Shown one piece after another: positions 34,707-44,181 of a stretch of 63,601 nt of DNA. Positions within the stretch are counted from its first letter, which is position 1, and the number at the start of each line of letters is the position of its first letter. The notes beneath the pieces were generated by a model. That model saw only the letters and a program-made list of their open reading frames with translations, did no database searches and was not told where the DNA came from. The stretch is from the NCBI GenBank assembly GCA_943333275.1, contig CALQSQ010000018.1:1-63601 (forward strand), written 5' to 3'. A program made the position numbers and the translations under genes. The stretch comes from Akkermansia muciniphila (GTDB lineage: Bacteria; Verrucomicrobiota; Verrucomicrobiia; Verrucomicrobiales; V1-33).

Positions 34707-35942
34707 ATGAACATTACCGGCCTCCCATTCCCACGCCCCTGCCTCATTTTCCTGGCGGCTTTCGTACCTGTTGCTTCTGCCGCGCTGACGATTGATGCTC
34801 CAACCAATGCCGACTGCTGCCCGCTGAATCTGGCGACAGGAACTGGGTTCAGCCTTGGTGGGTGGCTTTACCCTGAGGTGAATTTCCAGTCCGCCTTCGG
34901 AACATCCACCGCTGAAGAGGGAGCGTTGGCAGTTGGGCACCACGACCCGGACCGCAATGGATTCACGATCCAGAATGTGGAGTTGTCGCTCACGGGGAAA
35001 TTTGGGCCCGACGTATTAGCCTTCGCCACTTATGCGGCCAAGGTGGACCTCGACAATCACTGGGCTGACGAGATTGAGGAATATTACATGATATTCAAAG
35101 GACTCCCGCTCGACGCGCAATTTAAAGGAGGACGATTTTACCCGCAGTTTGGATACCAGCAGACGCTCCATCCGGAGGACTTCGTTTTCGCCGACCAATA
35201 CCTGGCAAATGGCCGCATGATCGGGGATGATTCACTGGCGCTCTATGGAGGCGAATTGTCATTCCCAGTTTTGCGAGCCTTGCCCGCCGGCTGGAAGGAC
35301 CGATTCTACGTGGCGTTTGGTGCCGTGCCCGAAAAAGATGAGGAGGAGGGGGCGGAGGAATCCGAGGCCCCCTTCCCTGCCGAAGGGGCACTTTTTCATG
35401 ACTGGGCCGCCACCGCAGATTACACTCTGACCTACGCTCCGCGAAGTGACACTCACTACCAGATCGGCGTCTCCGGAGCGTGGGGAGACAACAATGCCGG
35501 GCGGCAGACTCAACTCTATGGCCTGCACACCGAGTATCTCTGGCAGCCGGAGGGATTGATGAAATTCAACTCACGCTCTAACACTGGTGAATACGTTCGC
35601 TGGCGCAGCGAATTGTTTCTGCGCCAATACGGTTCCGCCAATGAAGCCGGCGCACATCGCGATCTCACCGACTTTGGGGCTTATTCTGAAGTCAGTTATG
35701 GTCTGCCCGGCGGAACCCTCCAGGCCCACCTCCGCGGTGAATACGTCAGCGGCTCCGATGCCGCGGGTCTCGACGAACGCTGGAGGACATCCCCATCCAT
35801 CACCTGGCGTCCCAGCGAGAAACTACCGGTGCTTTTTAAACTCCAATATAACTACGACCACTCCCCGCAGTTCGGCGACGAGCATTCCATCTGGGCCCAG
35901 TTCAGCCTGACCTGGGGTGATTGCTGCGCGCTGACGCGCTAG
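34707..35942 (+). CDS. Outer-membrane beta-barrel (porin-like) protein
   Basis: The protein has 411 residues with a signal peptide (PRPCLIFLAAFVPVASA). The mature part alternates hydrophobic and polar residues, with aromatic girdle positions (YGGELSFPVLRALPAGWKDR, YHTEYLWQ-like LHTEYLWQPEGLMKF), and ends in a strand of the form SIWAQFSLTWGDCCALTR. This is typical of porins for sugars or phosphate-like solutes. Vicinal cysteines occur near both ends (ADCCPLN and GDCCALTR). A Glu/Asp-rich loop lies near residue 212. It is divergent from the giant exported protein (202 bp apart), so both may respond to the same condition. Substrate unknown. Confidence 0.75.
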   Translation: MNITGLPFPRPCLIFLAAFVPVASAALTIDAPTNADCCPLNLATGTGFSLGGWLYPEVNFQSAFGTSTAEEGALAVGHHDPDRNGFTIQNVELSLTGKFGPDVLAFATYAAKVDLDNHWADEIEEYYMIFKGLPLDAQFKGGRFYPQFGYQQTLHPEDFVFADQYLANGRMIGDDSLALYGGELSFPVLRALPAGWKDRFYVAFGAVPEKDEEEGAEESEAPFPAEGALFHDWAATADYTLTYAPRSDTHYQIGVSGAWGDNNAGRQTQLYGLHTEYLWQPEGLMKFNSRSNTGEYVRWRSELFLRQYGSANEAGAHRDLTDFGAYSEVSYGLPGGTLQAHLRGEYVSGSDAAGLDERWRTSPSITWRPSEKLPVLFKLQYNYDHSPQFGDEHSIWAQFSLTWGDCCALTR

Positions 35943-35982
35943 TGCCGGGTCAAACCTGCGCATCTTAAATCCCACTACACCC

Positions 35983-37302
35983 ATGAAAATTTCCATCGAA
36001 CCCGCGTCCATGACCATGGGGGTAGCGCGGCGTTTCGAAGGAATGATTCTAAAAGATCGCTTTTTTGAAGTGCCGCTGGACTATGCCCATCCCAGTGGAT
36101 CCAGGATCCAGGTCTTCGGGCGGGAGATTGTAGCGGCGGCATCGGATTCCGATGAAAAACTGCCCTGGGCTATTTTTTTCCAGGGCGGCCCCGGTTTCGC
36201 CTCACCCCGTCCTTCGACGAAAAGCGGCTGGCTGGGGGAACTCCTGAAGCACCATCGGGTTCTGCTGTTGGATCAACGCGGCAATGGCCTGAGCACCAAA
36301 GTACTCCCCCAATCGCTCAGCGTCCTCCGCACTCCACGGGCCCAGGCGGACTACCTCACCCACTTTCGCGCCGACAACATCGTGCGCGATGCCGAGGCCA
36401 TCCGATTGACGCTGCTACCGCGAGGAGGAAAATGGGTTGGGCTCGGTCAGAGCTATGGGGGATTTATTTTACTGACGTATCTCTCGTTCCATCCGGAGGG
36501 ACTGGCGAAGGTCCTCATCACCGGAGGAGTTGCCTGCGTGAAGCGTCACATCGATGAAAATTACCGAATGACTTATGGCAAAGTGCTGGAGAAAAACCGC
36601 CAGTTTTATGAGCGTTATCCCGAGGACGAGGCGGTCATTCGTGATGTATTGCCGGCCTTGGAAAAATCGCCCCTGCTCCCCAGTGGCCGCCCTCTCACAG
36701 CCCGGAGGTTTCAACAACTTGGTCTCAATTTCGGAATGAGCGGAGCCTTTGAATCGCTCCATTACCTGCTGGAGGAGGCTTTCATCAGCGGCCAGGCAGG
36801 GAAGGAGTTGAGCTACACGTTCCTCGCAGCCTGCGACCGACAATTGCCCTTTGAGACCAATCCCCTTTTCTGCATCCTCCACGAAAGCATTTACGCCGAA
36901 GGCTATGCGACCCGCTGGGCCGCTGAACGCCTGCGTGCAGAATTTCCTGCCGTGGAAATCTCACCCGACCAGCGACTCATTTTCACCGGTGAAATGATCT
37001 CGCCCACCATGATGGACGAATATCCCGTGCTGGACCCCCTGCGCGATTGTGCGGAGTTGCTGGCGGAAAAATCCGACTGGGGTCCGCTCTATGATTTGCA
37101 GCAACTCGCCCGCAACGAGGTGCCGGTGGCCGCCATTTCCTACCATGGCGACATGTATGTTCCCATCGAATGGTCCGAGGAAACCGCCCGCCACATTCCC
37201 CACTTCGCCCAGTGGATTACCAACGAATGGGAGCACAACGGACTGGGCCTGGATGGGCCGCGCATCATCGCCCGGCTCATGGAGATGGCGGGTTCGGTTT
37301 AG
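35983..37302 (+). CDS. Prolyl aminopeptidase-like alpha/beta hydrolase (peptidase S33)
   Basis: The protein has 439 residues, cytosolic (no leader). The oxyanion signature is FFQGGPGFASPRP, followed by LLLDQRGNGLST. The nucleophile elbow is GQSYGGF (Ser), and the catalytic Asp/His are probably in the C-terminal ISYHGDMYVP segment and the following region. The HGGPG-DQRG-GxSxGG set and ~440-residue size match the long proline iminopeptidase class, which removes N-terminal Pro. It lies 40 bp after the porin-like gene, so the two may be co-transcribed, although no physiological link is seen. Confidence 0.9.
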   Translation: MKISIEPASMTMGVARRFEGMILKDRFFEVPLDYAHPSGSRIQVFGREIVAAASDSDEKLPWAIFFQGGPGFASPRPSTKSGWLGELLKHHRVLLLDQRGNGLSTKVLPQSLSVLRTPRAQADYLTHFRADNIVRDAEAIRLTLLPRGGKWVGLGQSYGGFILLTYLSFHPEGLAKVLITGGVACVKRHIDENYRMTYGKVLEKNRQFYERYPEDEAVIRDVLPALEKSPLLPSGRPLTARRFQQLGLNFGMSGAFESLHYLLEEAFISGQAGKELSYTFLAACDRQLPFETNPLFCILHESIYAEGYATRWAAERLRAEFPAVEISPDQRLIFTGEMISPTMMDEYPVLDPLRDCAELLAEKSDWGPLYDLQQLARNEVPVAAISYHGDMYVPIEWSEETARHIPHFAQWITNEWEHNGLGLDGPRIIARLMEMAGSV

Positions 37303-37458
37303 ATGATCGTGAATTCAGAACCTGGACACCGCCGCATGCGAACGGGCTTTTCTTGAGCCCACAGTCACAAACGCTCTTTTTTCTGCTCACTGGATTTGGT
37401 AATTGCCAATTTCCCACAAGCTGATTGGATTGGCCCACACTACCAAATCCAACTATTT

Positions 37459-38076
37459 ATGTGGCACTACAGTTCATTCGGCCAGAGCCAGGGACCCGTT
37501 GAAGAATCCGTCATCGTACAGATGATCAAAGAAGGGCAGATCACCCCGCAGACGCTCGTCTGGCAAGCTGGCCAGGCCAACTGGCTGCCGGCCGGGCAGA
37601 CCTCCCTCGCACCCCATTTCCAAACTGCGGCCCAGCCCCTCGCGCCCCAGCAACCTGCCAATCCCTATGCGGCGCCCCAGTCAACGATTCACCCAACTTA
37701 TCGGCACGAACAAGCGGTGCCACTCACCTGGATGCAAATCCTCTTCAGCTTCACGGGACGCATTCCCCGCCGGCAATACTGGGCGGCGGCATTGATCAAC
37801 TTCATTGCCATCATCCCTGTTGCGCTGCTGGCTCAGCTCTCGGATGAGAACCAAAGCATGGGTGTCACCTTGGGCCTGCTCTTGCTTGTCACTTTTGTAT
37901 TCATGATTTGGAGTGGCCTGGCAGTTGCCGTGAAGCGGTGGCATGACCGGGGTAAATCAGGGCTCTGGGTATTCATTGGCATCATCCCCTTGGTTGGCCC
38001 GATTTGGGCATTCATTGAATGCGGTTGCCTGCGCGGCAGCCTCGGGGCCAATCAATATGGATTCGATCCCACGTAG
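37459..38076 (+). CDS. GYF_2 (DUF4339) + DUF805 membrane protein
   Basis: The protein has 205 residues starting MWHYSSFGQSQGPVEES. Residues 1-55 are a GYF_2 domain (GQSQGPV..., VWQAGQANWLPAGQ). A Gln/Pro-rich linker leads to a DUF805 domain at about residues 95-200 with three or four TM helices: FTGRIPRRQYWAAALINFI, LLLLVTFVFMIWSGLAVAVKRWHDRG and WVFIGIIPLVGPIWAFIEC. The RWHDRGKSG motif is the family signature. DUF805 proteins are inner-membrane proteins of unknown role. The ATG at 37459 is chosen over 37396 because the GYF_2 motif begins there. Confidence 0.9.
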   Translation: MWHYSSFGQSQGPVEESVIVQMIKEGQITPQTLVWQAGQANWLPAGQTSLAPHFQTAAQPLAPQQPANPYAAPQSTIHPTYRHEQAVPLTWMQILFSFTGRIPRRQYWAAALINFIAIIPVALLAQLSDENQSMGVTLGLLLLVTFVFMIWSGLAVAVKRWHDRGKSGLWVFIGIIPLVGPIWAFIECGCLRGSLGANQYGFDPT

Positions 38077-38229
38077 TATTGCCCGGTGAGACGCACCTCA
38101 GTGCCAATAGCATTGCCAGCCACGGAGAACTGGCCGAAGCACCTGGGTAAGGCTCGGAATTCCTGAAGAAAGAAACACCTCCGCTGCCGGTAGGGCCCTC
38201 CGGTGTCCGGAAGATTTAACAACCGGCAG

Positions 38230-38703
38230 TTAGTAGCCAGAGCTGCTGCTGCCACCACCTGGTCCCGAGCCCGATCCAGAGCCGGATGGTCCGCCACCAG
38301 TAGGACTGGTGATTTTAATGCTGCTTGAGCAGTCATCCCCACCACCAAGACGGCGCGTTTTGCCGGTCGCCCCCGACGAGGCACTTTGCGTCGAAACGGC
38401 ATCGGGGTTTGAAAATTCTTCAAAATGCGCGGCCACGAGCGGATCGGTGGATTGGTTGGCCTGGCGAAGCATGGTCATGACATCCGCGATCACTTCACGG
38501 GCGGATTTTACGTTGGCTTCGAATTCAGCGTTGGCCCGCTGAAGTTTCAGTCCCTCGGCCACGAGAATTTTTTTCGCACTGCTTAACTGGCGCTCCAGGG
38601 AGACTGCAGACTTTTTGGCGTTCGGCCAGGCGAGGTCCTTTTCGCCCAGCATCGTGGTCACCATGTCAAGAAATCCTATCAAACGATAATAGTCAGCATT
38701 CAT
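38230..38703 (-). CDS. Small helical protein with Ser/Gly-rich tail
   Basis: The protein has 157 residues starting MNADYYRLIGFLD. Residues 1-100 are helical and charged (coiled-coil-like: LERQLSSAKKILVAEGLKLQ), with an NQSTDPLVAAHFEEF segment. The last ~40 residues are a disordered tail rich in Ser and Gly that ends SGSGSGSGPGGGSSSSGY. There is no signal peptide. A triple 10-bp direct repeat lies 4 bp upstream of the start codon. Function unknown; it is an isolated minus-strand gene. Confidence 0.6.
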   Translation of the reverse strand: MNADYYRLIGFLDMVTTMLGEKDLAWPNAKKSAVSLERQLSSAKKILVAEGLKLQRANAEFEANVKSAREVIADVMTMLRQANQSTDPLVAAHFEEFSNPDAVSTQSASSGATGKTRRLGGGDDCSSSIKITSPTGGGPSGSGSGSGPGGGSSSSGY

Positions 38704-38707
38704 CAGG

Positions 38708-38737
38708 TTGGTGTATGTTGGTGTATGTTGGTGTTTA
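38708..38737. repeat. Three 10-bp direct repeats at a start codon
   Basis: TTGGTGTATG occurs twice in tandem and a third copy, TTGGTGTTTA, follows. The array lies 4 bp upstream of the ATG (38703) of the minus-strand gene, so it covers the ribosome-binding region. Ten base pairs is one helical turn, so it could be a regulator site; slippage could also change the leader length. Confidence 0.7.
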
Positions 38738-38825
38738 TGCCGGTGAAATTGCATTGACTGTCGATGATTCGGCATCGTAGCAAGTCCCGACGCCCCCCCT
38801 AGCACAGAATTTCCACACCGCAGCT

Positions 38826-39950
38826 ATGAATCTCTATTTTTTCGGCTGGCCCTCTCATCTCGGCGGGGCTGACACCAAGCTGGTGCACACACTTCGTTTG
38901 CTGCACAAACACTATCGCATCACCGTGATTCCGAATGACGACAGGTGTCTGGAGGAGATGGAATGGAGGCGGTTCCTTAAGCACCTCGGTATTGCAGTGC
39001 TCTCGTGGAGTCAGCTGCCCAAGCGCATGCGCGGCTGGGGCCTGGCTTTTTGCAATGGTTGGATGCTCGAAGGTGACCGAATTGCACAGCTGCGGGATCG
39101 GGGACTCAAATTTGCCTGGTCCAACGACATGATGTGGCATATCACGGGGGAAATCGGCCTGATCATGGCCGGGGCGATTGATCATGTTATTTATGTTTCT
39201 GAAGTGCAGCGACGACTTTTGGAACCCCTCCTCCGTTACGCCTGGACGGGCCTGCAGGTTCATCCCTCGGAGCCATTGCTCCATCCAAATACCAGCCAGG
39301 GCGAAATTGCCTCACCTCATTCCTCCCGCGTCAGGCTGCATTGGGTCATCACCGGCAATTACATCGATCCAGAATCGTTTCCCTACGTGGATCGCTGGCG
39401 CCAGCGCCCTAGGCATAATCCGCTGAGGATCGGCCGTCTGTCACGTCCGGATCCCGTCAAATTTCCGCTCGATTTCCCGCATTCCTACGAGCGCCTTGGA
39501 TTGAAGAACGCCAACTTTTCCGTCATGGGGTGGAGCCAGCAGGTGGCAAGTCGCTGGCCGGATCATCAATACGATCATCGCTGGAGACTCCTGCCCCCGA
39601 CCGCCATGCCTGCGGTGGAGTTTCTCAGTTCGCTGGATTTGTTCGTGTATGATTTATCGCCCACCTTCCGTGAGAGTTGGGGACGCGCCGTGGTTGAGGC
39701 CATGCTGACAGGAGCCATTCCACTGGCCCCCAATGGAGGCGGTCATCACCTTCAGGAGTTGGTGCCGCACGGCAGGGGCGGATTCCTCTGCGACTCCCGG
39801 GCCGATTTCAAACGCTACGCGCGCCTGCTGGAAAAAGACCTTTCCCTGTGTGCGAAGATGTCCCGGGCCGCCCGCAAGCACGCGGCCACGGTTCTCAACA
39901 ATGCCGATGAGCACCGGCAACGCTGGGACGCTCTCTTCCATTCGAAATAG
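38826..39950 (+). CDS. Glycosyltransferase, family 4-like
   Basis: The protein has 374 residues of the GT-B fold. The N-terminal MNLYFFGWPSHLGGADTKLVH contains the glycine-rich start seen in GT4 enzymes. The C-terminal half has the nucleotide-sugar motif ESWGRAVVEAMLTGAIPLAP (E-x7-E) with GGGHHLQELV. No membrane helix is obvious. It probably transfers a sugar from a nucleotide donor onto a lipid-linked or surface glycan. It is convergent with the kinase gene; the second glycosyltransferase in the window (56440-57840) is not close. Confidence 0.85.
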   Translation: MNLYFFGWPSHLGGADTKLVHTLRLLHKHYRITVIPNDDRCLEEMEWRRFLKHLGIAVLSWSQLPKRMRGWGLAFCNGWMLEGDRIAQLRDRGLKFAWSNDMMWHITGEIGLIMAGAIDHVIYVSEVQRRLLEPLLRYAWTGLQVHPSEPLLHPNTSQGEIASPHSSRVRLHWVITGNYIDPESFPYVDRWRQRPRHNPLRIGRLSRPDPVKFPLDFPHSYERLGLKNANFSVMGWSQQVASRWPDHQYDHRWRLLPPTAMPAVEFLSSLDLFVYDLSPTFRESWGRAVVEAMLTGAIPLAPNGGGHHLQELVPHGRGGFLCDSRADFKRYARLLEKDLSLCAKMSRAARKHAATVLNNADEHRQRWDALFHSK

Positions 39951-39954
39951 AAAT

Positions 39955-42924
39955 TCAGGGTAGGGCCAGCAGCGCCTCAATCCTCTTCACCGCCTCCTGC
40001 TCGGATGGATCCAAAGCCAGCGATGGCGTGGAGGATACGAGGGTCTCCATGGAAGCTTTGGCGAACGCCTGTGCGGAGGGTATTGCGTCGGGGAGATTTT
40101 TGTTGAAAACTTCAACGAAATCGGCCGTCAGGCGCAACCAGCCAGCCCGCCAGCCAATCGCCACGCGCGCTCCGGCAAGAGATTTCGGTAATTCCATCCA
40201 TCGTTGGGCCGTTTTCAACGCCTGTTCTGCCTTTCCTTCCATCACCATGCGTTTCAAAAAATCGCGGATGGGAACGCGAACATTTTTTGCCAGATCGTCG
40301 AGCACGCGTGGGTAAGCCAGAGCCTTCTGCCAGTTTTGGTTCACACCTGTTCGGATGGCGGCAGCCGCTGCGGGCCTTTCGGCCATTTCCTGCACTATTT
40401 CATTTTGGACCTGCAGCAAAATCAGCGCGGCCAGCCAGCGCTCGGGCACCGGTGTGTCCGTCTGTTCCAGCCGGGCTTGGATCCGCGCGGACACACGTTC
40501 CACCAAACTGATTGCCCGATCCATCTCCCCTGCCTTAATCGTTTGCATGCAGGCTTTCAGGAGGAGTTCGGTCATGGCCCGCAGGTCCTGTTCATTGGCC
40601 TTGAATTCATTTGCCCTGACGGCGGCTTCCGAGGAACGGCGCAGGCAATCGAGAGCCCGCGAGGGATCAGATTCCTGCAGATCATGACTCAGATCCCAGA
40701 GCACCTGCTGGTGGTGGATCCACCACATGCGCACGGAGGGATTCTGGCTCATGAGCCGTGAGGAGAGCAGTGCCTGCTGTTCGTGCCAGTGTATGGTCTC
40801 GTCCCTGATTCCCAGGTCTTCGGCAATCTGCCCTTCCGCCCAGGCATTGAGGACCATGGACATCTGCCACTCTCCGTTGAGTGGTTCCGCCGCCAGCAAG
40901 GGTTCCATGATGGCCCGCTGCTCCGCCAGATGTTTCCGTGCTTCCGCGTGGTTGCCCTGCCGCCGCTCCACGGAAGCCAGCCAGTTTTCGGCCTGTCCGA
41001 TGCGCCGCTGCCAGATTAGGTTGTCCACCTCCATTTTCCCGGCGTTTTTGCAGGCATCCAGCATTTGTTGAAATGCAGCCAGTGACTGCCGGAATAATTC
41101 CCTGGCCTGCTGCGGCTCGAAATCCTTCAATGCATCCGCCTGTTCCTTGAGATCGACACCCATTTCCTCATGGGCGGAGGCAAGGTCGGCATAGGCTCCG
41201 GGGGTGATTGCCTGCGCGAGTCGCGAATGACAGAGGTCCACCGATTCATCCGTCATTCTGGCCGCGGTGGCGTAGTCCTTCAGATGGGTACAGGCCCGGG
41301 CGGTGACGTTGAGGATGGCGGCACGGGCGGCTTTCTCCTCGGAGGTGGCGGGGTTGGGAATGAGGTCTATCCCACGCAGGAGCACCTCCCTGGCCCTTTG
41401 ATCGGTGCTGGAATCCATGAGTGCCTGGCCCGACCACCGGTGCCCGGCCACCTGGAGCGCGCGGAATCTGAAATCCAAGGGATACCGTTTTGCAGCAGCA
41501 GCGGCCTGACGGATCGCTTCGTCAAATTTCTGCAGGGCGTTTTCCAGTTTCCCCTGCGGCATCAGCACTTCGCCGAATTTAAGAAGAAAGGAAATGCGGC
41601 GCTCCATGGCGGCCGGATCGGATTCCGCCGCAGGCCGTGCCGCGTAGTAATGATCGGCATCGGCAAACACCTCATTGAGCAGCGTAAGTTGTCCGAAGCT
41701 CTGCATTTTCCCCGCGAGATCTTTGGTCATGAAATCTATCCGCTGCTCCGCGTCATCGCGCGCGGCGACCAGATCCCTGTTTTTGAAAAACAACAAAATC
41801 CCGCCCGTGAGCAGGGCGGCGAACAACGCTGCGCTCAGCGAAGCCACCGTGGGATTCCTTCGGGCCCAGGCCCAGACACGTTCCGCCGTGGTGGCATGCC
41901 GAGCGGTGATGGGTCGGCCATCCAGCCACCGCTCCAAATCCTCTCCTAGAACCCGCGCGCTGGTATAACGCCTGCCCGGATCCCGGGCGAGACATTTCAT
42001 GCAGATGATCTCCAGATCTTTCGGCATCGAGCGAAAATTCATTTTCCTCAACGCAGCCTGACGCCCGGGCTGCAGGGGGTCGGTGGAGGTGATTTCCACC
42101 AGCAGGTCATGCAGGGAATTCGCGCGATAAGGCGGAACGCCGGTCAGCAATTCATACATCGTGGCACCCAGTCCATAGATATCGCTGGCCGTCGTCGCGG
42201 CCCGGGCATCAGCCATCGCAATCTCCGGTGGCAGATAGGCGGGCGTTCCCAGCACGGCCATGGAGCCGTCGAGGACGCTGGCTTCCCCCATCAATTTTGC
42301 CAGACCAAAGTCCGCGATGTAAGGCTGCCCGTCGCCGTCGAATAGAATATTCGCCGGCTTCAAATCACGATGCAACACGCCGCGATCGTGAGCATATTGG
42401 ATGGCCGTGGCCAGTTTCACCAGCAGGCCGGCAATCTCCCTCCATTGCCCCGCGTAGTTCTGACCGCGTTTGGAGAGGGATCCTCCGGTGGCCAGTTTCA
42501 TCGTGAACCAGGCGCAGCCATGCTCCTCTCCGTATTCGTAAAGCGGCAGGATCGAGGGGTGATCAAGAACTGCAAGGGCACGTGCCTCCAACTCAAATCG
42601 CGCGCGAAACTCGGATGCCACCGCGACCGGTCCGCGGATCATTTTCATGGCCACCTCACGGTTGGGCGTAACTTGTTCGACCCGCCACACGACCCCCATG
42701 CCACCATGGCCGATCTGCTCCTTCAGCACATAACCGCCGATGTTTTGCCCCACCATGGTGGTGACCTCCGGCCCGGCAGGCAAGTTCCCCACCACGGTGA
42801 CGGCCTCGCTGGGGCCGCTCTGCTCGGCAGATCTGTGGCAGCGTGGACAGTTTGAAGCCGCCGCACTAAACGATGATTGGCACTGCGGACAGATTTGCGT
42901 CCCGCTCGGTTCCAGTAGGCTCAT
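39955..42924 (-). CDS. Transmembrane Ser/Thr protein kinase with N-terminal zinc ribbon and TPR-like extracytoplasmic region
   Basis: The protein has 989 residues starting MSLLEPSGTQICPQC. Residues 12-30 hold two CPxC motifs (CPQC, CPRC), a zinc ribbon. The kinase domain spans ~65-330: glycine loop IGHGGMGVVW, K94 (VAMK), HRDLKPAN (D187), DFG (205-207), so it should be active. A TM segment lies at 361-380 (ASLSAALFAALLTGGILLFF). The rest, beyond ~385, is helical with tetratricopeptide-like repeats and probably lies outside the cytoplasm. It overlaps the C39-like gene by 4 bp (ATGA) and forms an operon with it and the membrane protein. The architecture resembles Hanks kinases of PVC bacteria; the ligand is unknown. 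Confidence 0.92.
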   Translation of the reverse strand: MSLLEPSGTQICPQCQSSFSAAASNCPRCHRSAEQSGPSEAVTVVGNLPAGPEVTTMVGQNIGGYVLKEQIGHGGMGVVWRVEQVTPNREVAMKMIRGPVAVASEFRARFELEARALAVLDHPSILPLYEYGEEHGCAWFTMKLATGGSLSKRGQNYAGQWREIAGLLVKLATAIQYAHDRGVLHRDLKPANILFDGDGQPYIADFGLAKLMGEASVLDGSMAVLGTPAYLPPEIAMADARAATTASDIYGLGATMYELLTGVPPYRANSLHDLLVEITSTDPLQPGRQAALRKMNFRSMPKDLEIICMKCLARDPGRRYTSARVLGEDLERWLDGRPITARHATTAERVWAWARRNPTVASLSAALFAALLTGGILLFFKNRDLVAARDDAEQRIDFMTKDLAGKMQSFGQLTLLNEVFADADHYYAARPAAESDPAAMERRISFLLKFGEVLMPQGKLENALQKFDEAIRQAAAAAKRYPLDFRFRALQVAGHRWSGQALMDSSTDQRAREVLLRGIDLIPNPATSEEKAARAAILNVTARACTHLKDYATAARMTDESVDLCHSRLAQAITPGAYADLASAHEEMGVDLKEQADALKDFEPQQARELFRQSLAAFQQMLDACKNAGKMEVDNLIWQRRIGQAENWLASVERRQGNHAEARKHLAEQRAIMEPLLAAEPLNGEWQMSMVLNAWAEGQIAEDLGIRDETIHWHEQQALLSSRLMSQNPSVRMWWIHHQQVLWDLSHDLQESDPSRALDCLRRSSEAAVRANEFKANEQDLRAMTELLLKACMQTIKAGEMDRAISLVERVSARIQARLEQTDTPVPERWLAALILLQVQNEIVQEMAERPAAAAAIRTGVNQNWQKALAYPRVLDDLAKNVRVPIRDFLKRMVMEGKAEQALKTAQRWMELPKSLAGARVAIGWRAGWLRLTADFVEVFNKNLPDAIPSAQAFAKASMETLVSSTPSLALDPSEQEAVKRIEALLALP

Positions 42925-44171
42925 GATAACTCGCGGACCAGGCCGGATCGATTCAACCCCCAAAGGGCATCCTCGTGTCGGAAGGCCAGCAGGGGTGCAA
43001 ATTTGGTGTAAGCCTGACGCCGCCTTTTCCAGACCAGGCCTGGATGAATTTGCCCGGGATGCAAATTCTTGATGGGAAATTTGCCGGAGGCGGTGGCCCG
43101 TTGAATGGCCTTGGCAGCGGCCTCCGGACACCACGGTTTGTAATTGGGAATGGTGGGAAACAATCCAAACTCCAGAACCCGGCCATTGATGGCATTCACC
43201 GTGGCGGCCACGCGGGCTCCCAGCAGAGGCACAATGTAGTAGGATTTCTGGGGATCATCCACATGATGAACCAACACGGGTTCGCCCGGCTTCGGGATCG
43301 CCCTGGCATCGCCCTTGCCAAGATGATTCGCCCATGGCGGACGCAGGTGCAGTTTCGAATTTTCCACAGTTCGCCGCACACAATCCCTGGCAACTTCGGG
43401 CGGAATCACTTCGCCCGGAAGGGAAATGGATCGTGATTCGCCGCCCGCCAGCCGACACGCCGGACGATCTCCGCGCACCGTTTTGGGAACGCGAGCCTGC
43501 AAATGCGCACCGGTGGCCTTGGGCACAATCGCCACGCGGTGCCCGGTCCATTTCTCACCCACCGTCACGCGCGACATCCATCCATCCTGCGATTCCCAAT
43601 CCATCAGCGGAGTGAAGCTCAGCACGGGTTCCTGGCCACTCTTGCCACAACGATCCTTGGCCAGATGAATGATCGGGTCGGGAACGTGGTCGGGAGCCTC
43701 TTCGTTTTTCAATGGTTTGCCGCAGTTGATGGACTCCAAGGCAATGATCCGTCCCTCAGTGTCCCTCGGGCTGCTGACCTCGTTCTCGGCGCAGTAGCCC
43801 ACCACGCTAATCCAGTGTCCACCGCCCTGCACCAAGGCGAGGGAGGGAGCATTGAGCAATTCAATGCCGGCCGCCATCGCCAGGTCCAGCTCACGGGGAT
43901 TTTCAGTGACAGCCAGAACATATTCCACCTGCGCCGGCATCCCCGGCCAGCGCTTGTTCATCGCCTCGACGAGCAAATCCGGGGCACTGTGCCAGTATTT
44001 TTTGGCTTCGCCGCTCTCGCCGCGTGCCAGTTCATAGAAGTCCGTCTGCCGCACCTCGGACACATTCATGCCCAGACCTTCCAAACATGTCATCATGCTG
44101 GCCGGACCGCAATATCCATGGATGTCCGGAGAGTGTTTGCGGCAGTTTTTGACTCGTTTGGTGTAGCTCAT
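42921..44171 (-). CDS. C39-like papain-fold cysteine protease-type protein
   Basis: The protein has 416 residues. The N-terminus carries the papain-like Cys motif HGYCGPASMMTCLEGLG (C21) and, later, the His motif GGGHWISVVGY (H119), the two catalytic residues of C39/BtrH-type folds. There is no double-Gly leader substrate, ABC or TM region, so it is not a bacteriocin exporter. The C-terminal half (about residues 200-416) has a second unknown domain. It could process, or be inhibited by, a neighbouring protein; that is inference. It lies 10 bp after the membrane protein and overlaps the kinase by 4 bp, so all three are co-translated. Confidence 0.75.
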   Translation of the reverse strand: MSYTKRVKNCRKHSPDIHGYCGPASMMTCLEGLGMNVSEVRQTDFYELARGESGEAKKYWHSAPDLLVEAMNKRWPGMPAQVEYVLAVTENPRELDLAMAAGIELLNAPSLALVQGGGHWISVVGYCAENEVSSPRDTEGRIIALESINCGKPLKNEEAPDHVPDPIIHLAKDRCGKSGQEPVLSFTPLMDWESQDGWMSRVTVGEKWTGHRVAIVPKATGAHLQARVPKTVRGDRPACRLAGGESRSISLPGEVIPPEVARDCVRRTVENSKLHLRPPWANHLGKGDARAIPKPGEPVLVHHVDDPQKSYYIVPLLGARVAATVNAINGRVLEFGLFPTIPNYKPWCPEAAAKAIQRATASGKFPIKNLHPGQIHPGLVWKRRRQAYTKFAPLLAFRHEDALWGLNRSGLVRELS

Positions 44172-44181
44172 GGTGAAAAAT

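Noticed and set aside
42921..44171. Bacteriocin exporter-type C39 peptidase
   Set aside because: The protein has the Cys and His motifs but no ABC ATPase domain, TM region or neighbouring double-Gly precursor.
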